Below are positions 38,001-47,834 of a stretch of 64,000 nucleotides of DNA, piece after piece. Within the stretch, counting starts at the first letter, position 1, and every line of letters starts with the position of its first letter. A program made the translations under genes and the position numbers. Under the pieces are notes generated by a model, which saw nothing but the letters and a program-made list of their open reading frames with translations, was not told where the DNA came from and did not search any database. The stretch comes from Limnomonas spitsbergensis (taxonomy: Eukaryota > Chlorophyta > Chlorophyceae > Chlamydomonadales): NCBI GenBank assembly GCA_037349105.1, contig JAYJMM010000118.1, positions 1,798,001 through 1,862,000 on the forward strand, given 5' to 3'.

Positions 38001-41000
38001 GATCACTTGTGTACCTGCCTCTATCCTGATTCATGCATCCTGGCTCACTCAAAATGCATTTGGCTTGCCCCTCTTGAACCTGCCACAGGTTTGGATTTAA
38101 TTGCGGCTCGGTCTACGTCCAGTCCAACGGGGCCAATCTCACCGACTCGGGCCTGATTGTGGATCGCGTTGCCCTGAACATGACCCTCACAGCTGCCGGG
38201 GCAGGGCTGACTGCCCTTAGCATCAGCAGTGTCAAGTCAGGTGTGGAGTGGGGTGGGATGCTGTTTACAGGGAAGGTACAAAGCTGTGCTGTGTTTGAAT
38301 CGTGTATGTCATGGGGCTCCTCTTAAAGGTGAATGCAAAGTGGTTGCAAGGTGGATAAAATATTCCTTCTGTATGGATGATGACCCCATACCTGTCCATG
38401 GAAGTGGAGGGCTGATGCCTGGTCACAAGCAGAACCCTGCTGTCGGCTGGGAGCCAACAGCACCCACGTGCGAGTGTTTTGGGCTACCAGTAGGCCATGT
38501 GTGCTGAGCAAGAGCCAGCCCATTGCGTTCCATCGCTTGAACATGCTACTTGCTCGAATACTTCGATGCCTTCTGGGGCAGGGGTGGGGTGTGGGATGTA
38601 AGACACTGCAGTGCTCAGAGTGTGTCTGTGTGTGGAGGGTGGGGGGAGGGAAAAGAGTACCTTACAGCCTGAGTGGCTTTGAGACCGCACCAAGCCACCT
38701 TTAGCGGAGATGTCACCACTAGATGGATTAGTACCAAGGCATGAATGGCCAATAGGCCAAAAGCCTAACAAATGGCCGAAAGCCTAACAAATGGCCGAAA
38801 GCCATGATTTTGCTGAAGTGTAGGCGTGTACCTGAAGTATACTGATCTTATACCAGGTGACAGTGGTCTCTGTGTCAGCATGCTGCTGACAGAGCTGGGC
38901 GGCTCAGATGAGCGGATAGGTCCTGCCAGTGCATCATAATGGAAACTGGAAGCTTGAAACAAAGAGACATTGATTCTGCTGGTACCTCTAGTAAATGTGC
39001 CATACCTCCTGATCCATAAACTCTCTCCCGGTCTTTTTTTGCCACTGTTCCATTTAGGGTGCTTCAAATTGATTTCCGCCGCCACCAGGCCTATGGCCGA
39101 GGGGGGCTGGTGCAGCAAGCTCTGTTGCTTGAGCTACCAGCCGTAGGCCTCAGTCAAGGTCCGGTCCCCATTGGATAAGCGATAGCTGCCAGACAGCCCA
39201 CCCGTGCTGTCATCGTGCACGCACCCTAAATGGTCACTGGCTTCTGCCCACTTGCTCCACATGGAAACACATTTGCCCTGGCGCTCTGTACATCTCGCCT
39301 CAGTGGCTACTACTTAGCGTTCCACGAATCAGTATGTTGACCTGTTGGCCTCTCTCGTGTCATATACTCATATCTCTTAAGGCACAATCGACTTGGCGGT
39401 TTGTTGCAAAGGCGTACTTGCGTGACTGGTGGCGGCCGCTCCATGACTACACTGTGTTCTTGGCCTGTGATCATGTGTTGGTCTCTTTCCTCCCCTGTTC
39501 AGGCACATTCGACCTAGTGGTGTGCTGCAATGGCGTGCTGGCGGGCCTGGTGGCTGCCACTCCAACGTGTGGCTACGTGGCGCCCTGGGCTGCACTAGTG
39601 ATCGGCGTATTGACAGCGCCGGCCTACCTTGGCTGTTCTAGGCTCATGGTAAAAAGGGGTGGGAGCGAGGATGAGGGAAGCAAGTCTCAGCTGCTCCTGG
39701 CTCGTTGCAAGAGCTATGTCATATAATAAGATGCATGGATGCATGGGAGGGAGAGATTGACGGCGTGAGAGCGAAGAACAGGCAGCAGTACTGCATGGAC
39801 GCCGGATGGCGAGGGGGAGACACGTAGATGGTTTAACATGCTATGGCTGCAAATGGTGCATAGATGATATAGCAGAAAATGGCTTTGGGCTGTGGATGAC
39901 ACATTCTGAATGTGGATTTGAAGCCCAGCCCGCTCCCTCCCTGTCCTTGCTGGTGTGCAGCTGTACCTTCAGGTCGACGATCCGCTGGACTCGACGGCGG
40001 TACATTTCTGCTCAGGGATGTTGGGGACCATCCTGAATGGCATGTTTGCCAAGCCAAATTACGTTAGTGCTCTTGAAGGTGGGGACCCTCCTCAGTGGCA
40101 TGCTGCCGAGCCCAAAAACGTCAGGACCCACGAGGATGTGTCACGGGTTTGGAGAGCATGAACACGACACCTGTCCATATTTCTGCCCTTGCTCCAGTCC
40201 CTGACCTGGATTTCTGCCCCTGTCCTGTTTGGTATTTACACTTGCTGCTGAACCATTGTGTCTCATGTACCTCGTCCCTATCAGTTAGTTGTGTCTCATT
40301 ACCCCACAGCCATGCATCCTGGCCGTGTTCATGCCTTCCAGCCTTGCGTCCTTGCCCCTGGTCCTGCCTCTCAGCCATGCACACCTGCACTCGTCCCTAT
40401 CTATCTGCAGGAACGTCATGCGGGGGCTTCATCTACACGTCCAGTGGGGGGCTGCAGCTTGGAATGCAGTTGCTGGGTAAGCACATACACATGCTGTATC
40501 TCTCCCTCCTTAAGGCAATCAAGCGTGAAGGGATCTTTTAGAACACTGCTGGTGTGGTTGTAGGGCGGTGCTTTGTCTGCTACCAGACTGTTGTGGCCTC
40601 AACCGTGTGACATGACTGAGCTCCCTTGTGGCCACACACTCTGACTCCTCTACTGAGTGGACGCAGGAGCGGGTTTTCAACCAGGCTTTGCTGGTTGGGA
40701 AGTAGGGGCAATTTTGCTGACTCTGCCCTTGCTAATTTGGACTCCCCTGCCGATGTCATTGCGCTATTGAGTTGCCCTTGCACACAGACTATGCAGGCGT
40801 GGTGGTCTACACGTTGGTTGTTCGCGACCTTATTTTCTGTGGCACTACGCCTTCCCGTCTGATGCAGTAGATGTTGATGTGAACAAGCTCATGCTTACAC
40901 CCGTGTTTACTCCCTCTTATCCTGATGTGCCCACAGGTGTGGTTGTGTGTGTGGCTTTCACGACCTTCTTCTCGCTGCTCGTCTTCCTTCCTCTAAGGCA

Positions 41001-41121
41001 CTTCGGCCTTCTGCGAGTGGACCAGGCCACTGAGCTGGCCGGCATTGATAACATGGAGCATGGCGGGCCGGCGTACCCAGAGTTTAAGCTGGTCAACCTG
41101 GGACCACATGCAGAGCAGTGA
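35021..41121 (+). CDS. AMT: Ammonium transporter (AMT/AmtB family), 11 exons, 443 aa
   Basis: Membrane channel-type carrier for ammonium uptake. Exons by my reading: 35021-35103, 35441-35512, 35939-36043, 36167-36308, 36703-36829, 37408-37543, 38089-38240, 39503-39648, 39961-40078, 40411-40476, 40937-41121; all introns are GT-AG, phases match, and lengths sum to 444 codons. Family landmarks in order: FFMQLGFISLELGYGRSKNV (helix 1), NILLKNIVDILL, LDFAGGTVVHLVGG with the first pore His, GAVLCGPRLGRF and MPGHD, LWFGWFGFNCGS, CNGVLAGLVAATPTCGYVAP, VDDPLDSTAVHFC with the second pore His, and the C-terminal tail LRVDQATELAGIDNMEHGGP. Twin histidines and the regulatory tail are intact. Length is normal for the family. 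ATG 35021 is chosen because the frame joins exon 2 in phase; a start at 35030 is possible. Confidence 0.93.
36120..36143. repeat. (CA)n microsatellite in AMT intron 3
   Basis: Twelve CA dinucleotides in the intron between exons 3 and 4, shortly before the CTTCTCAG acceptor. Confidence 0.95.
38742..38806. repeat. 20-bp tandem repeat in AMT intron 7
   Basis: Three imperfect copies of AATGGCCGAAAGCCTAACA, within the long intron that also holds a decayed exon copy. Confidence 0.8.
39381..39456 (+). pseudogene. Decayed duplicate of AMT exon 8 inside intron 7
   Basis: The stretch GGCACAATCGACTTGGCGGT... parallels the start of the real exon 8 (39503, GGCACATTCGACCTAGTGGT...). Translated in the same phase it reads GTIDLAVCCKGVLA, stop, LVAAAP, against GTFDLVVCCNGVLAGLVAATP. 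An in-frame TGA replaces GGC. It lies about 120 bp upstream of the functional exon. This could be a remnant of an exon duplication or a formerly alternative exon. Confidence 0.75.
40791..40872 (+). pseudogene. Possible decayed duplicate of the last AMT exon in intron 10
   Basis: After CACACAG the sequence reads YAGVVVYTLVV... and later LPSR-like residues, in parallel with GVVVCVAFTTFFSLLVFLPL of the real last exon (40937). It is followed by a stop. The splice model that skips it gives the conserved family sequence. Similarity is weaker than for the exon 8 copy. Confidence 0.4.
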
Positions 41122-42902
41122 GCGACTGTGCATGTTACCTAGTATGTGGCACACAGGACAACTGGAAAAGTCGATCGAGCTCCTTTGCTCAATCAAGATC
41201 TGAGCAGTGACGGCGGCCAACATATGAACGACGCTTTGCTCCTTGTAGGAGACCAAAGCGGGGCTAATACGCTTACTGTGCATGCCTTACGCATGAAAAA
41301 ATTAAAGCGGAAGTGGTTGCACACGCCTGTTGCTGATGACGAACAGCTGGTGGGGATCATCATAATCAAGGGCTTTACCAATGGCACTGCCATTGAGTCA
41401 GCTCTGTTTTCCAGCTATTTCTCTCGCCCTCTTATCACAGTGGACATGTCAGCCCTGTTTAATACGACTGGGCTGTGTGTGGGCTGAGGTGATTGGGAGA
41501 TGGTATCAGGGGATTCCACGACAGGAGTCTAGGCCAGAATCATCGGTATTAATTAACAATCGCCCACCAGGTGGACGCCTTGGGATGGAGATGTAGACAG
41601 TATGGGCACTGAAGTATCAAACTATCACTATTCATGACCAGCCACCACCAGGCAGATGTGTTGTGAGACGTGGGATGTCTGGGTTGAATGGTGATGCCCA
41701 TGGTACGGTATGGGACACCAGTTTGGGGAGGTGGGAGCTGGAGTGCCCTAGACCAGACAAAGGGTAGACAAGGTGGGTGATGTAGGATATGCTGCACTTA
41801 TATTAGCTGATATATTCTATACGGGATGGGACGGACTATGGAGGTCAAGGTCTTGTGACATGAGTCCCAGATATCGGTCAAATCATGCAACGGCATGCTG
41901 TTGCCAACTGTCATAAATTCTTTCAATTTTCTCCTTTTGGGAAACGCAATTTTTGCCTTTATTCTGACTTCAGGAATGTGGGAGTGTTTGTGTTAGTTCG
42001 TGAATGCTGAAGTAAGAGGTGGCTATGCCCGCTCAATGTTTGTACCTGCGGGGTTTCCGGCATTATGCTTAAACGGCACTTGGTTCCTCGTTATATGTAT
42101 GCTGACTGCTGAGACAGCACCTTGCATTACGTTTGGCTCTACTTGCCCTTGATGGAGGCAGGGAGTTCTGACCTCAGCTATAAAATTGCATCATCGTCCA
42201 TTGCTAGTTTTACTAATTATTTGTCAGCAACATGTTTAAGTGTGCTGCTGGTGAGTGACGGGCAGCAGACGGGCGATGGGTAGGCGGGGGACGGAATACA
42301 GTGACATCCAGCAAAGGTTTCAATTTTCGTGTTATAATTTTGTTGTCCGATTTCTTCTTCGTCGGTGATGATGGTATAACCAGGGGGTAAAGCCAAAGAC
42401 CGTCGCCTCGAGGTTTTACTTTCCCAAATTCCGTGTAGTTGGACGGGGCCGTAAAACTATGAACCACTTGAGTACCCAAAAGGTGTTTCTGCCTTTTGGG
42501 TACTCAAGTAGTTCATAGTTTCCCACAGTTTGCCTGGTGTCCTCAAAGTATTCTATATTGACATTTTTCCCGACAATGTCTGAGATTGCCATCGTTTCAA
42601 TGACCCACCCCAATACATTTTTGTTCGTGTGCGCCTTTTCTCAGCCTACAGCGAGGACTTGGCAGTTGTTTTGCCTTCACGCCTCGTGATTTAGGGGTGG
42701 AGCGGCCAACATCACACTTTATTGCAGTCAAGCTTCAAAAGTTAGCTTGTGCATCCACAGAGACCAGCTGGAACACACCCACATCTGGTATCTATCCGCT
42801 TGTCAATGGCATTACACCTCTGGGCCCTTGCCCAACACCGCTGGCAGCAGCTTAATGACATTACACCTACTATGGGCCACGCTGAAATGAAGCTCGGCCA
42901 AG
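41122..42902. other. Region downstream of AMT
   Basis: Should contain the AMT 3' UTR. A 113-codon ORF (41146-41487) happens to be in the AMT frame but lies beyond two stops and shows no family. The hairpin at 42454-42521 is annotated separately. Nothing else is recognised. Confidence 0.5.
42454..42521. repeat. 30-bp-arm hairpin
   Basis: Left arm 42454-42483 (AAACTATGAACCACTTGAGT...) and right arm 42492-42521 are complementary at 29 of 30 positions, with an 8-base loop TGTTTCTG. The single mismatch becomes a G-U pair if the minus strand is transcribed. The size fits a miRNA-like or hairpin-siRNA precursor, or a very short inverted-repeat element. Confidence 0.8.
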
Positions 42903-43319
42903 TCAGCAAACAAAAAGACAGCTAGAAAAGTCAAGGGAAAAGGCAGAAGAGGAAAGGCAGCAGCGTGTCTCATGTCGTTGACCGCTCCACCGTCCTCTCG
43001 TTTCAGCCGTGTTAAGCGCACTGAGCCGCAGCCTTAAGTTCGTGCGCACACAAGCGCACGCCCTATTGCTGGTGCGGCCGCTAGCGTTCGCCAACACGGC
43101 GCCCGCTGTAGACTGGAACCAAGCGCGGTAGGCGGCCGCAGACATGTGCTCGGTGGCGGGATTCTTGGACTCTCCTCTGGCAGTCGGCTGAAGCTGCACC
43201 TGCTGGTAGGCTGCGTCCGCTAGGTGTAGCTCCTCTGGGACGGAAGGCGGCTGCAGGTCAAAGACTGCCTCATACATTTGGAGACAACCGCTCCAACTCC
43301 TTCAACGCCTCTATTAGCT
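42903..43319 (-). pseudogene. Coding-like fragment cut by E2 insertion
   Basis: Immediately beyond the E2 end the minus strand reads LIEALKELERLSPN, then, after a one-base shift, YEAVFDLQPPSVPEELHLAD and AAYQQVQLQPTARGESKNPA. The amphipathic LIEALKELERL run looks like real protein. It may be the continuation of the E3 gag ORF broken at 60090, or a host exon. No family is recognised. Confidence 0.3.
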
Positions 43320-43382
43320 TGTCGCGGCACAGGGGTGCACCCTAAGGAATGGGTGCACCAAGCGAAAAGAACACAAGACATT
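43320..43382 (-). repeat. E2 repeat B2 (63 bp)
   Basis: Identical by eye to 44110-44172. Plus strand starts TGTCGCGGCACAGGGGTGCA and ends GACATT. It joins A2 directly, as in an LTR-to-LTR circle join. Confidence 0.9.
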
Positions 43383-44107
43383 AACAAGGACTAATAAACT
43401 CTTACAGAGGTTATAGTAGGAGCTTCTCGACCCACTGCTGTAACTCAGTGAACTCAGCTCGATAATAGGTGATAGCTCTTGCTACTTCACTTGGACTTCT
43501 TCGATACTGTTGACAAGATCTTGTAAAGCCTCGACTTCTGAGGTACTTCTAGACTTCTTGGGACGACCTTGGGCGAATGTGGCCGTTGATCTGCTGTGGT
43601 GAGTCGCTTGCTTGGCGACTTCTGGTGATTGAAGATATCTCTGATGAATCAGATGGTCGACTTGGAGCCAAAGGAAAGGCTGTAGGTTGGAGATGTGATG
43701 GTGGGTTGGTGGTAATATCCAGCTGTAAGGCTGGAGATATGCCTTGTTAAGAGGCAGGAATAACTCTAATTGCTGCAGATAGTCGACTGTTGGCCTAAAT
43801 GCTCTGCCAGCTTCGTATCAGGAGACTTGTTGATGCTTATAGAGTCGCTGTTGGCCTAGTTGCTCTGCCAGTTTCCCCTTAGTAAGACTTGGATTGACGA
43901 TTAACTTGCAGATCGATAATCAGGAACAATAGCTAGAAACGTTAAGAGTCTATTGTAGGCCGTGAGATCAAGTAAGAAAGAAAAAGTAAAGGACCCAGTT
44001 CGGGATCCTCTAAGACGGCAAACACACATGTTCAGGTTCACACATAAACTTCCAACCGAAAAAGCAGTGTCACAGTCAAACGCACGGTGCAGTCATACGT
44101 CGTGACA
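43383..44107 (-). repeat. E2 repeat A2 (725 bp)
   Basis: Counterpart of 59360-60089 with scattered substitutions and small indels. Contains two copies of CTGTTGGCCTA...GCTCTGCCAG about 65 bp apart and the internal arm TAAGAAAGAAAAAGT (43973-43987). Confidence 0.9.
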
Positions 44108-44109
44108 GC

Positions 44110-44172
44110 TGTCGCGGCACAGGGGTGCACCCTAAGGAATGGGTGCACCAAGCGAAAAGAACACAAGACATT
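44110..44172 (-). repeat. E2 repeat B1 (63 bp)
   Basis: Lies between the polypurine tract and the GC that precedes A2. No B copy precedes A1. Confidence 0.9.
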
Positions 44173-44184
44173 CCCCCCCCAGAT
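44173..44184 (-). promoter_or_regulatory. E2 polypurine tract
   Basis: Coding strand GATCTGGGGGGGG directly followed by B1 (AATGTCTTG). Similar C7-C8 runs with AG(A/C)TC neighbours recur at 44650, 44841, 47655 and 54761 in E2 and at 2112 in E0. Confidence 0.75.
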
Positions 44185-44946
44185 CGAAAAACACTGGAGG
44201 CGGTAATGAACAAGTACGACAGCGTTTTAAGAACTGCGTCTTGTTATCAGACTTCCCACCCCTGGGCCCTGCCCAGAGTCCATGGGGCACAAGTACCGGT
44301 AGGAAAAATAACCTCCGATATAATGTGTACATTAGCTGTGACTTTTACGCATTACCGTAACTCGCCACAGTCGCTTTAAGGGACCCTCTTCAAGCTGAAG
44401 AGCCCAGTTCACGTCACCATCGGTACTGTTCACCTTCCCCCAGGGCCCAATCGACCCCAAGTCCAGAAGACTACATCAGCCCTGCTCTAGTGCAATTGGT
44501 TTCCCAATCCACACCATCTCAAACTTCCCGATCACCTACCTAACACCTGATCGAGGATGCCTATAGGCTTGCGCCAGACATATGAGAATGCCACCTCACG
44601 GTAGACACCTCCTAAACCCTAAAAGTGCGTATTATGCACAACAACCTTTCCCCCCCCAGATATTGAAAACTGCACACAATTTTTGTTTTGTTTTGTTTGA
44701 AATCAAGTAACATCCTAAATATCAGTTTTGAGCAAATATATAATAGTCTATAACGTAAGACAAATGTTCACAGGCTTCATTCAGTTCCACTTTGGCTCAC
44801 AATTCTCAGCACCAGCAAATTCAAATCCTATTTCCCAGAGCCCCCCCAGATCCAGTGAAAATTCCGCTCAGATACACAGTCAATTGTCAAAGCAAACGAA
44901 GGAAACTCAGTTATATTCTGTAACTAGAATGCAAGACGTTTATGTA

Positions 44947-45939
44947 TCAACGGATGAACGTGTGCATTGGTGAGATCATCCGAGCACGGATAGCTGCCGA
45001 TGCAAACACAACTTGGATCCATACTTTATTGCTACAACAACCTTGAATGGACCGGTTAACTCCCAGACCCGCTGTGAAGCTGACAGACTGCAAAATGACA
45101 AGCCGCCTTTCTCTCCGTAGTTGGGACAGCCACTCAAACCTAGCTGGATGACACGTCAGGAAATCTTGGGAGACTAAGCAGCAGGCCACGTGACGTGCGT
45201 ACTTGACCGCAAGAGCACAGGAGATATCAGCGTATTCAGCCGGAGGGTTTGTGATAAGAACGTGCAGCCCATGCTGTCGCAGCAGAAACTCGTAGGTGGA
45301 GGGTTGCAGCGGATCAGCACAGTAGTCTGCAGGGACGTTGACACCGATGCCCGAATTGGTAAGAACATGGAGGGATCGAGGGTAAGGGTAAAGCTGGCTG
45401 TTCTGCAGAAGCCCAGTGGCTTGCCCATTATCCTTGAACAGCAAAAGAATGCTGGGGGACAGGGATAGGTCAAGGCAGTCCACCAGGGTGTTGCAGTCGC
45501 TGTCTTCAATGGTGAGAGGTGAAGGAGGGTAGAGTTGGTACGACCATCCTCCCGGCACCCTGTTGCCCAAGTAGACCGCGGCCTCATCGCGCTCTCGCCA
45601 CACTCCAGGCATTAAGGACTTCAGAGCATTCACCGCATCTCCGCGGACACCCCAGTTGATGAAATCTGGGGGTACCCAAGGATGAGTGACATGGCTTTCG
45701 AACCTCTTGTTGGGGACGCGGATTCTCACGGATGCACGGGTAGGGCGCTGATCATCAGTTTGCGCCTCCTCAGCCATTTCCTCCTTGCTGACAACTGCGC
45801 CGGTCCCGTCAAGCTCAATTGCATTGCTTCCGGCACCGCCTACGGCGGTCCCGGCAAGACAATCTGCGTCATCTTCCTTGTCATCAGCGGGTCCTTCTCC
45901 TTCATCCTCAACAAGGCCACCGCCATTGGCGGCTCCCAT
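44947..45939 (-). CDS. Putative NPP-motif (adenine-type) DNA methyltransferase ORF of E2
   Basis: About 330 aa, ATG at 45939. After an acidic N-terminus the core reads GVNVPADYCADPLQPSTYEF and then LHVLITNPPAEYADI, resembling the motif IV (N/D-P-P-Y/F) of amino-methyltransferases that modify adenine N6 or cytosine N4; it is followed by a CCLVSQDFL strand, RFEWLSQLRRERRLVIL, and VWIQVVFAS, in the order seen in phage-type SAM-dependent adenine methyltransferases. A clear glycine-rich SAM motif I is not obvious, and the fourth residue after NPP rather than the third is Tyr (NPPAEY). The ORF is in the same frame as the integrase-PHD ORF, separated by one TGA (45946-45948). E1 lacks it. Function is inferred from motif order only. 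Confidence 0.45.
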   Translation of the reverse strand: MGAANGGGLVEDEGEGPADDKEDDADCLAGTAVGGAGSNAIELDGTGAVVSKEEMAEEAQTDDQRPTRASVRIRVPNKRFESHVTHPWVPPDFINWGVRGDAVNALKSLMPGVWRERDEAAVYLGNRVPGGWSYQLYPPSPLTIEDSDCNTLVDCLDLSLSPSILLLFKDNGQATGLLQNSQLYPYPRSLHVLTNSGIGVNVPADYCADPLQPSTYEFLLRQHGLHVLITNPPAEYADISCALAVKYARHVACCLVSQDFLTCHPARFEWLSQLRRERRLVILQSVSFTAGLGVNRSIQGCCSNKVWIQVVFASAAIRARMISPMHTFIR

Positions 45940-45945
45940 CACCCT

Positions 45946-47826
45946 TCAGACTGCCTTCTTTTGCTTAGCAGGCCGCAACTGGTATCCTGTCACGGCGGCC
46001 GCTGGTTCCTCCCGTTCCGCCGCAACATCACGTCTTGCAGCACCAGTAGCGTCAGCTCCAGCAGTCCTGCATTGCTCACAAATCCAGTAACCAGCAGGGA
46101 CAGTAGTAAGCCGTGGTACCAAACAGTACGTGTGAGTGCCTCGACCACAACTGCCACACAGAATCATTTTCTTAGCATTATCAGGCAGCAGACATCTCTG
46201 GCAAGGAAAGTCTGGTGCTGGCTTTTGCCATCTTTTGGATGGGGGTAAGAGTCCCTCTATGGGCAGATGACATGGTGCGCAGTTAATAGCATTCTCAGCC
46301 ACAGTCACCCCATTGCGACCAACCAGGATAATGACTCCACTTGGCCGTACATCAAACACCCGAAGCACGTAAGGTCTTGCAGTGGAGTGCAGCCGGTTCT
46401 CATCCCGCACATACACAAACTGCCCCTCAGTATACTTAGCTATTGATGGGAGGTAACCTCCACTACGAAGCCTTGCGTAACGCAGGGTATCTCGCTGTTG
46501 AGCAACGAGAAGATTCTGGCCGACCATCACGCAGTTCTTGGCTAGCAATTCAGAACGGGACAGTACAAGTTCAGCAGCAGTATCCACATCCATATAATCC
46601 ACTGTCTGATCCCCATTCAACCTTTCCATGATAGCGGGAGGGATGATTGCTTCACAGGAAAACAGCAGCTGGTAGGGACTCATCAAGGTGCTGGCATGCT
46701 TTGTGACTCGGTACCCGAGTGCTATCCAGGGTAAATACATGTCCCATTCTCGAGGCTCTCTTGAAACGTGCAAGTGCCTTGATAATGCAGTTTTTACTGT
46801 CTTCACCAGCCTTTCCGCTTGCCCATTGGCCTGGGGATGGAAAGAACTGGTGACTCTATGATCAATCATGGCACGGACAAGCAGCGAGTCCATTTCACCT
46901 TGAAACTCCCCACCACCGTCTGTGACAACTTCAGCGCATGCCCCAAATCGTGCCAATATGCCGTGCAGGAAATGGTAAGCTACTTCTTTAGATGATTTAG
47001 CAGTCATAGGAAATACCTCAACCCATTTAGAGTAGCTTTCTACAGCTACCATAACATAGGTGTGGCCACGGTTAGAAGCCGTATAAGGACCAGAAAGATC
47101 CAGGTGCCATCGGTACATAAGTCCTCTGATGGGTAAGGGATGCATAACAGGCTGCATAGCATTAAACGATACTTTAGTGTAATCGCAGGCCTCGCAGCAC
47201 TGGACCACTCTTTTGCAGTCGTTATATAAACCAACCCACCAGTGGGTCATCATGACAAGCCCCGTCGTGCGGCGCCTGCCATAATGACCATTTTCTACAT
47301 GCATTTTGTGAACGAGTGCCAACCGGTCACCAGGGGGTGGTACCACCTTGGTTGTACCGCCTGGCATTCGTCGATATATAATACTCTTTTCAGCAGACCA
47401 GAGATAGAGCGCAGCTCGCCGTTGAAGACGCTTGCGTTCTACAGGGGTCAGCATGGGCAACATTGTGTCAGTGGTACGCCTCAAATATTGCATAGCATTA
47501 TTATCCAACCAGATATCTGCGAATGAATGAGACTCTTCCTCACGTGTCATGGGCTGCTCTATGAACTCAGCCGCTAAGGACTGAGCTGCATGTAAGATCA
47601 GGGAATCTCCAGCAGCAAATAAATGATTAAGCTGCTGAGATATCTGATCACCATCCCCCCCCAGCTCCAGTCCTGAAGTGGCAAAGGAATGAGGGAGAAA
47701 GTTATTGAAAGCAGAAAAAATTTCCTGCGAAGGCGGAACATCTGCAAATCGAACTGCAAGTCCAACAGCAAGCAGATGACTGACAGCATTTGCATCAAAA
47801 GCGCCTCCAACGATCCTGTGACGCAC
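45946..47826 (-). CDS. E2 integrase and PHD finger
   Basis: Visible: H2C2 zinc site (MHVENGHYGRRRTTG ... CCEACDYTK), catalytic core with WHLDLSGPY, VVTDGGGEFQGE and AERLVKTVK (D, D, E all present), GPY/F-like tail (EGQFVYVRDEN ... SGVIILVGRNG), then a PHD finger starting CQRCLLPDNAKKMILCGSCG and ending WICEQC (about residues 540-600). The ORF start at 47826 is only the frame opening; the preceding methyltransferase ORF ends at 47835 one frame away, so either a frameshift mutation or a -1 shift separates them. Confidence 0.88.
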   Translation of the reverse strand: MRHRIVGGAFDANAVSHLLAVGLAVRFADVPPSQEIFSAFNNFLPHSFATSGLELGGDGDQISQQLNHLFAAGDSLILHAAQSLAAEFIEQPMTREEESHSFADIWLDNNAMQYLRRTTDTMLPMLTPVERKRLQRRAALYLWSAEKSIIYRRMPGGTTKVVPPPGDRLALVHKMHVENGHYGRRRTTGLVMMTHWWVGLYNDCKRVVQCCEACDYTKVSFNAMQPVMHPLPIRGLMYRWHLDLSGPYTASNRGHTYVMVAVESYSKWVEVFPMTAKSSKEVAYHFLHGILARFGACAEVVTDGGGEFQGEMDSLLVRAMIDHRVTSSFHPQANGQAERLVKTVKTALSRHLHVSREPREWDMYLPWIALGYRVTKHASTLMSPYQLLFSCEAIIPPAIMERLNGDQTVDYMDVDTAAELVLSRSELLAKNCVMVGQNLLVAQQRDTLRYARLRSGGYLPSIAKYTEGQFVYVRDENRLHSTARPYVLRVFDVRPSGVIILVGRNGVTVAENAINCAPCHLPIEGLLPPSKRWQKPAPDFPCQRCLLPDNAKKMILCGSCGRGTHTYCLVPRLTTVPAGYWICEQCRTAGADATGAARRDVAAEREEPAAAVTGYQLRPAKQKKAV

Positions 47827-47834
47827 AGAAAATA

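Noticed and set aside
41146..41487. C-terminal extension of the ammonium transporter
   Set aside because: In the same frame but beyond TGA and TAG, and the AMT tail already ends at a normal family length.
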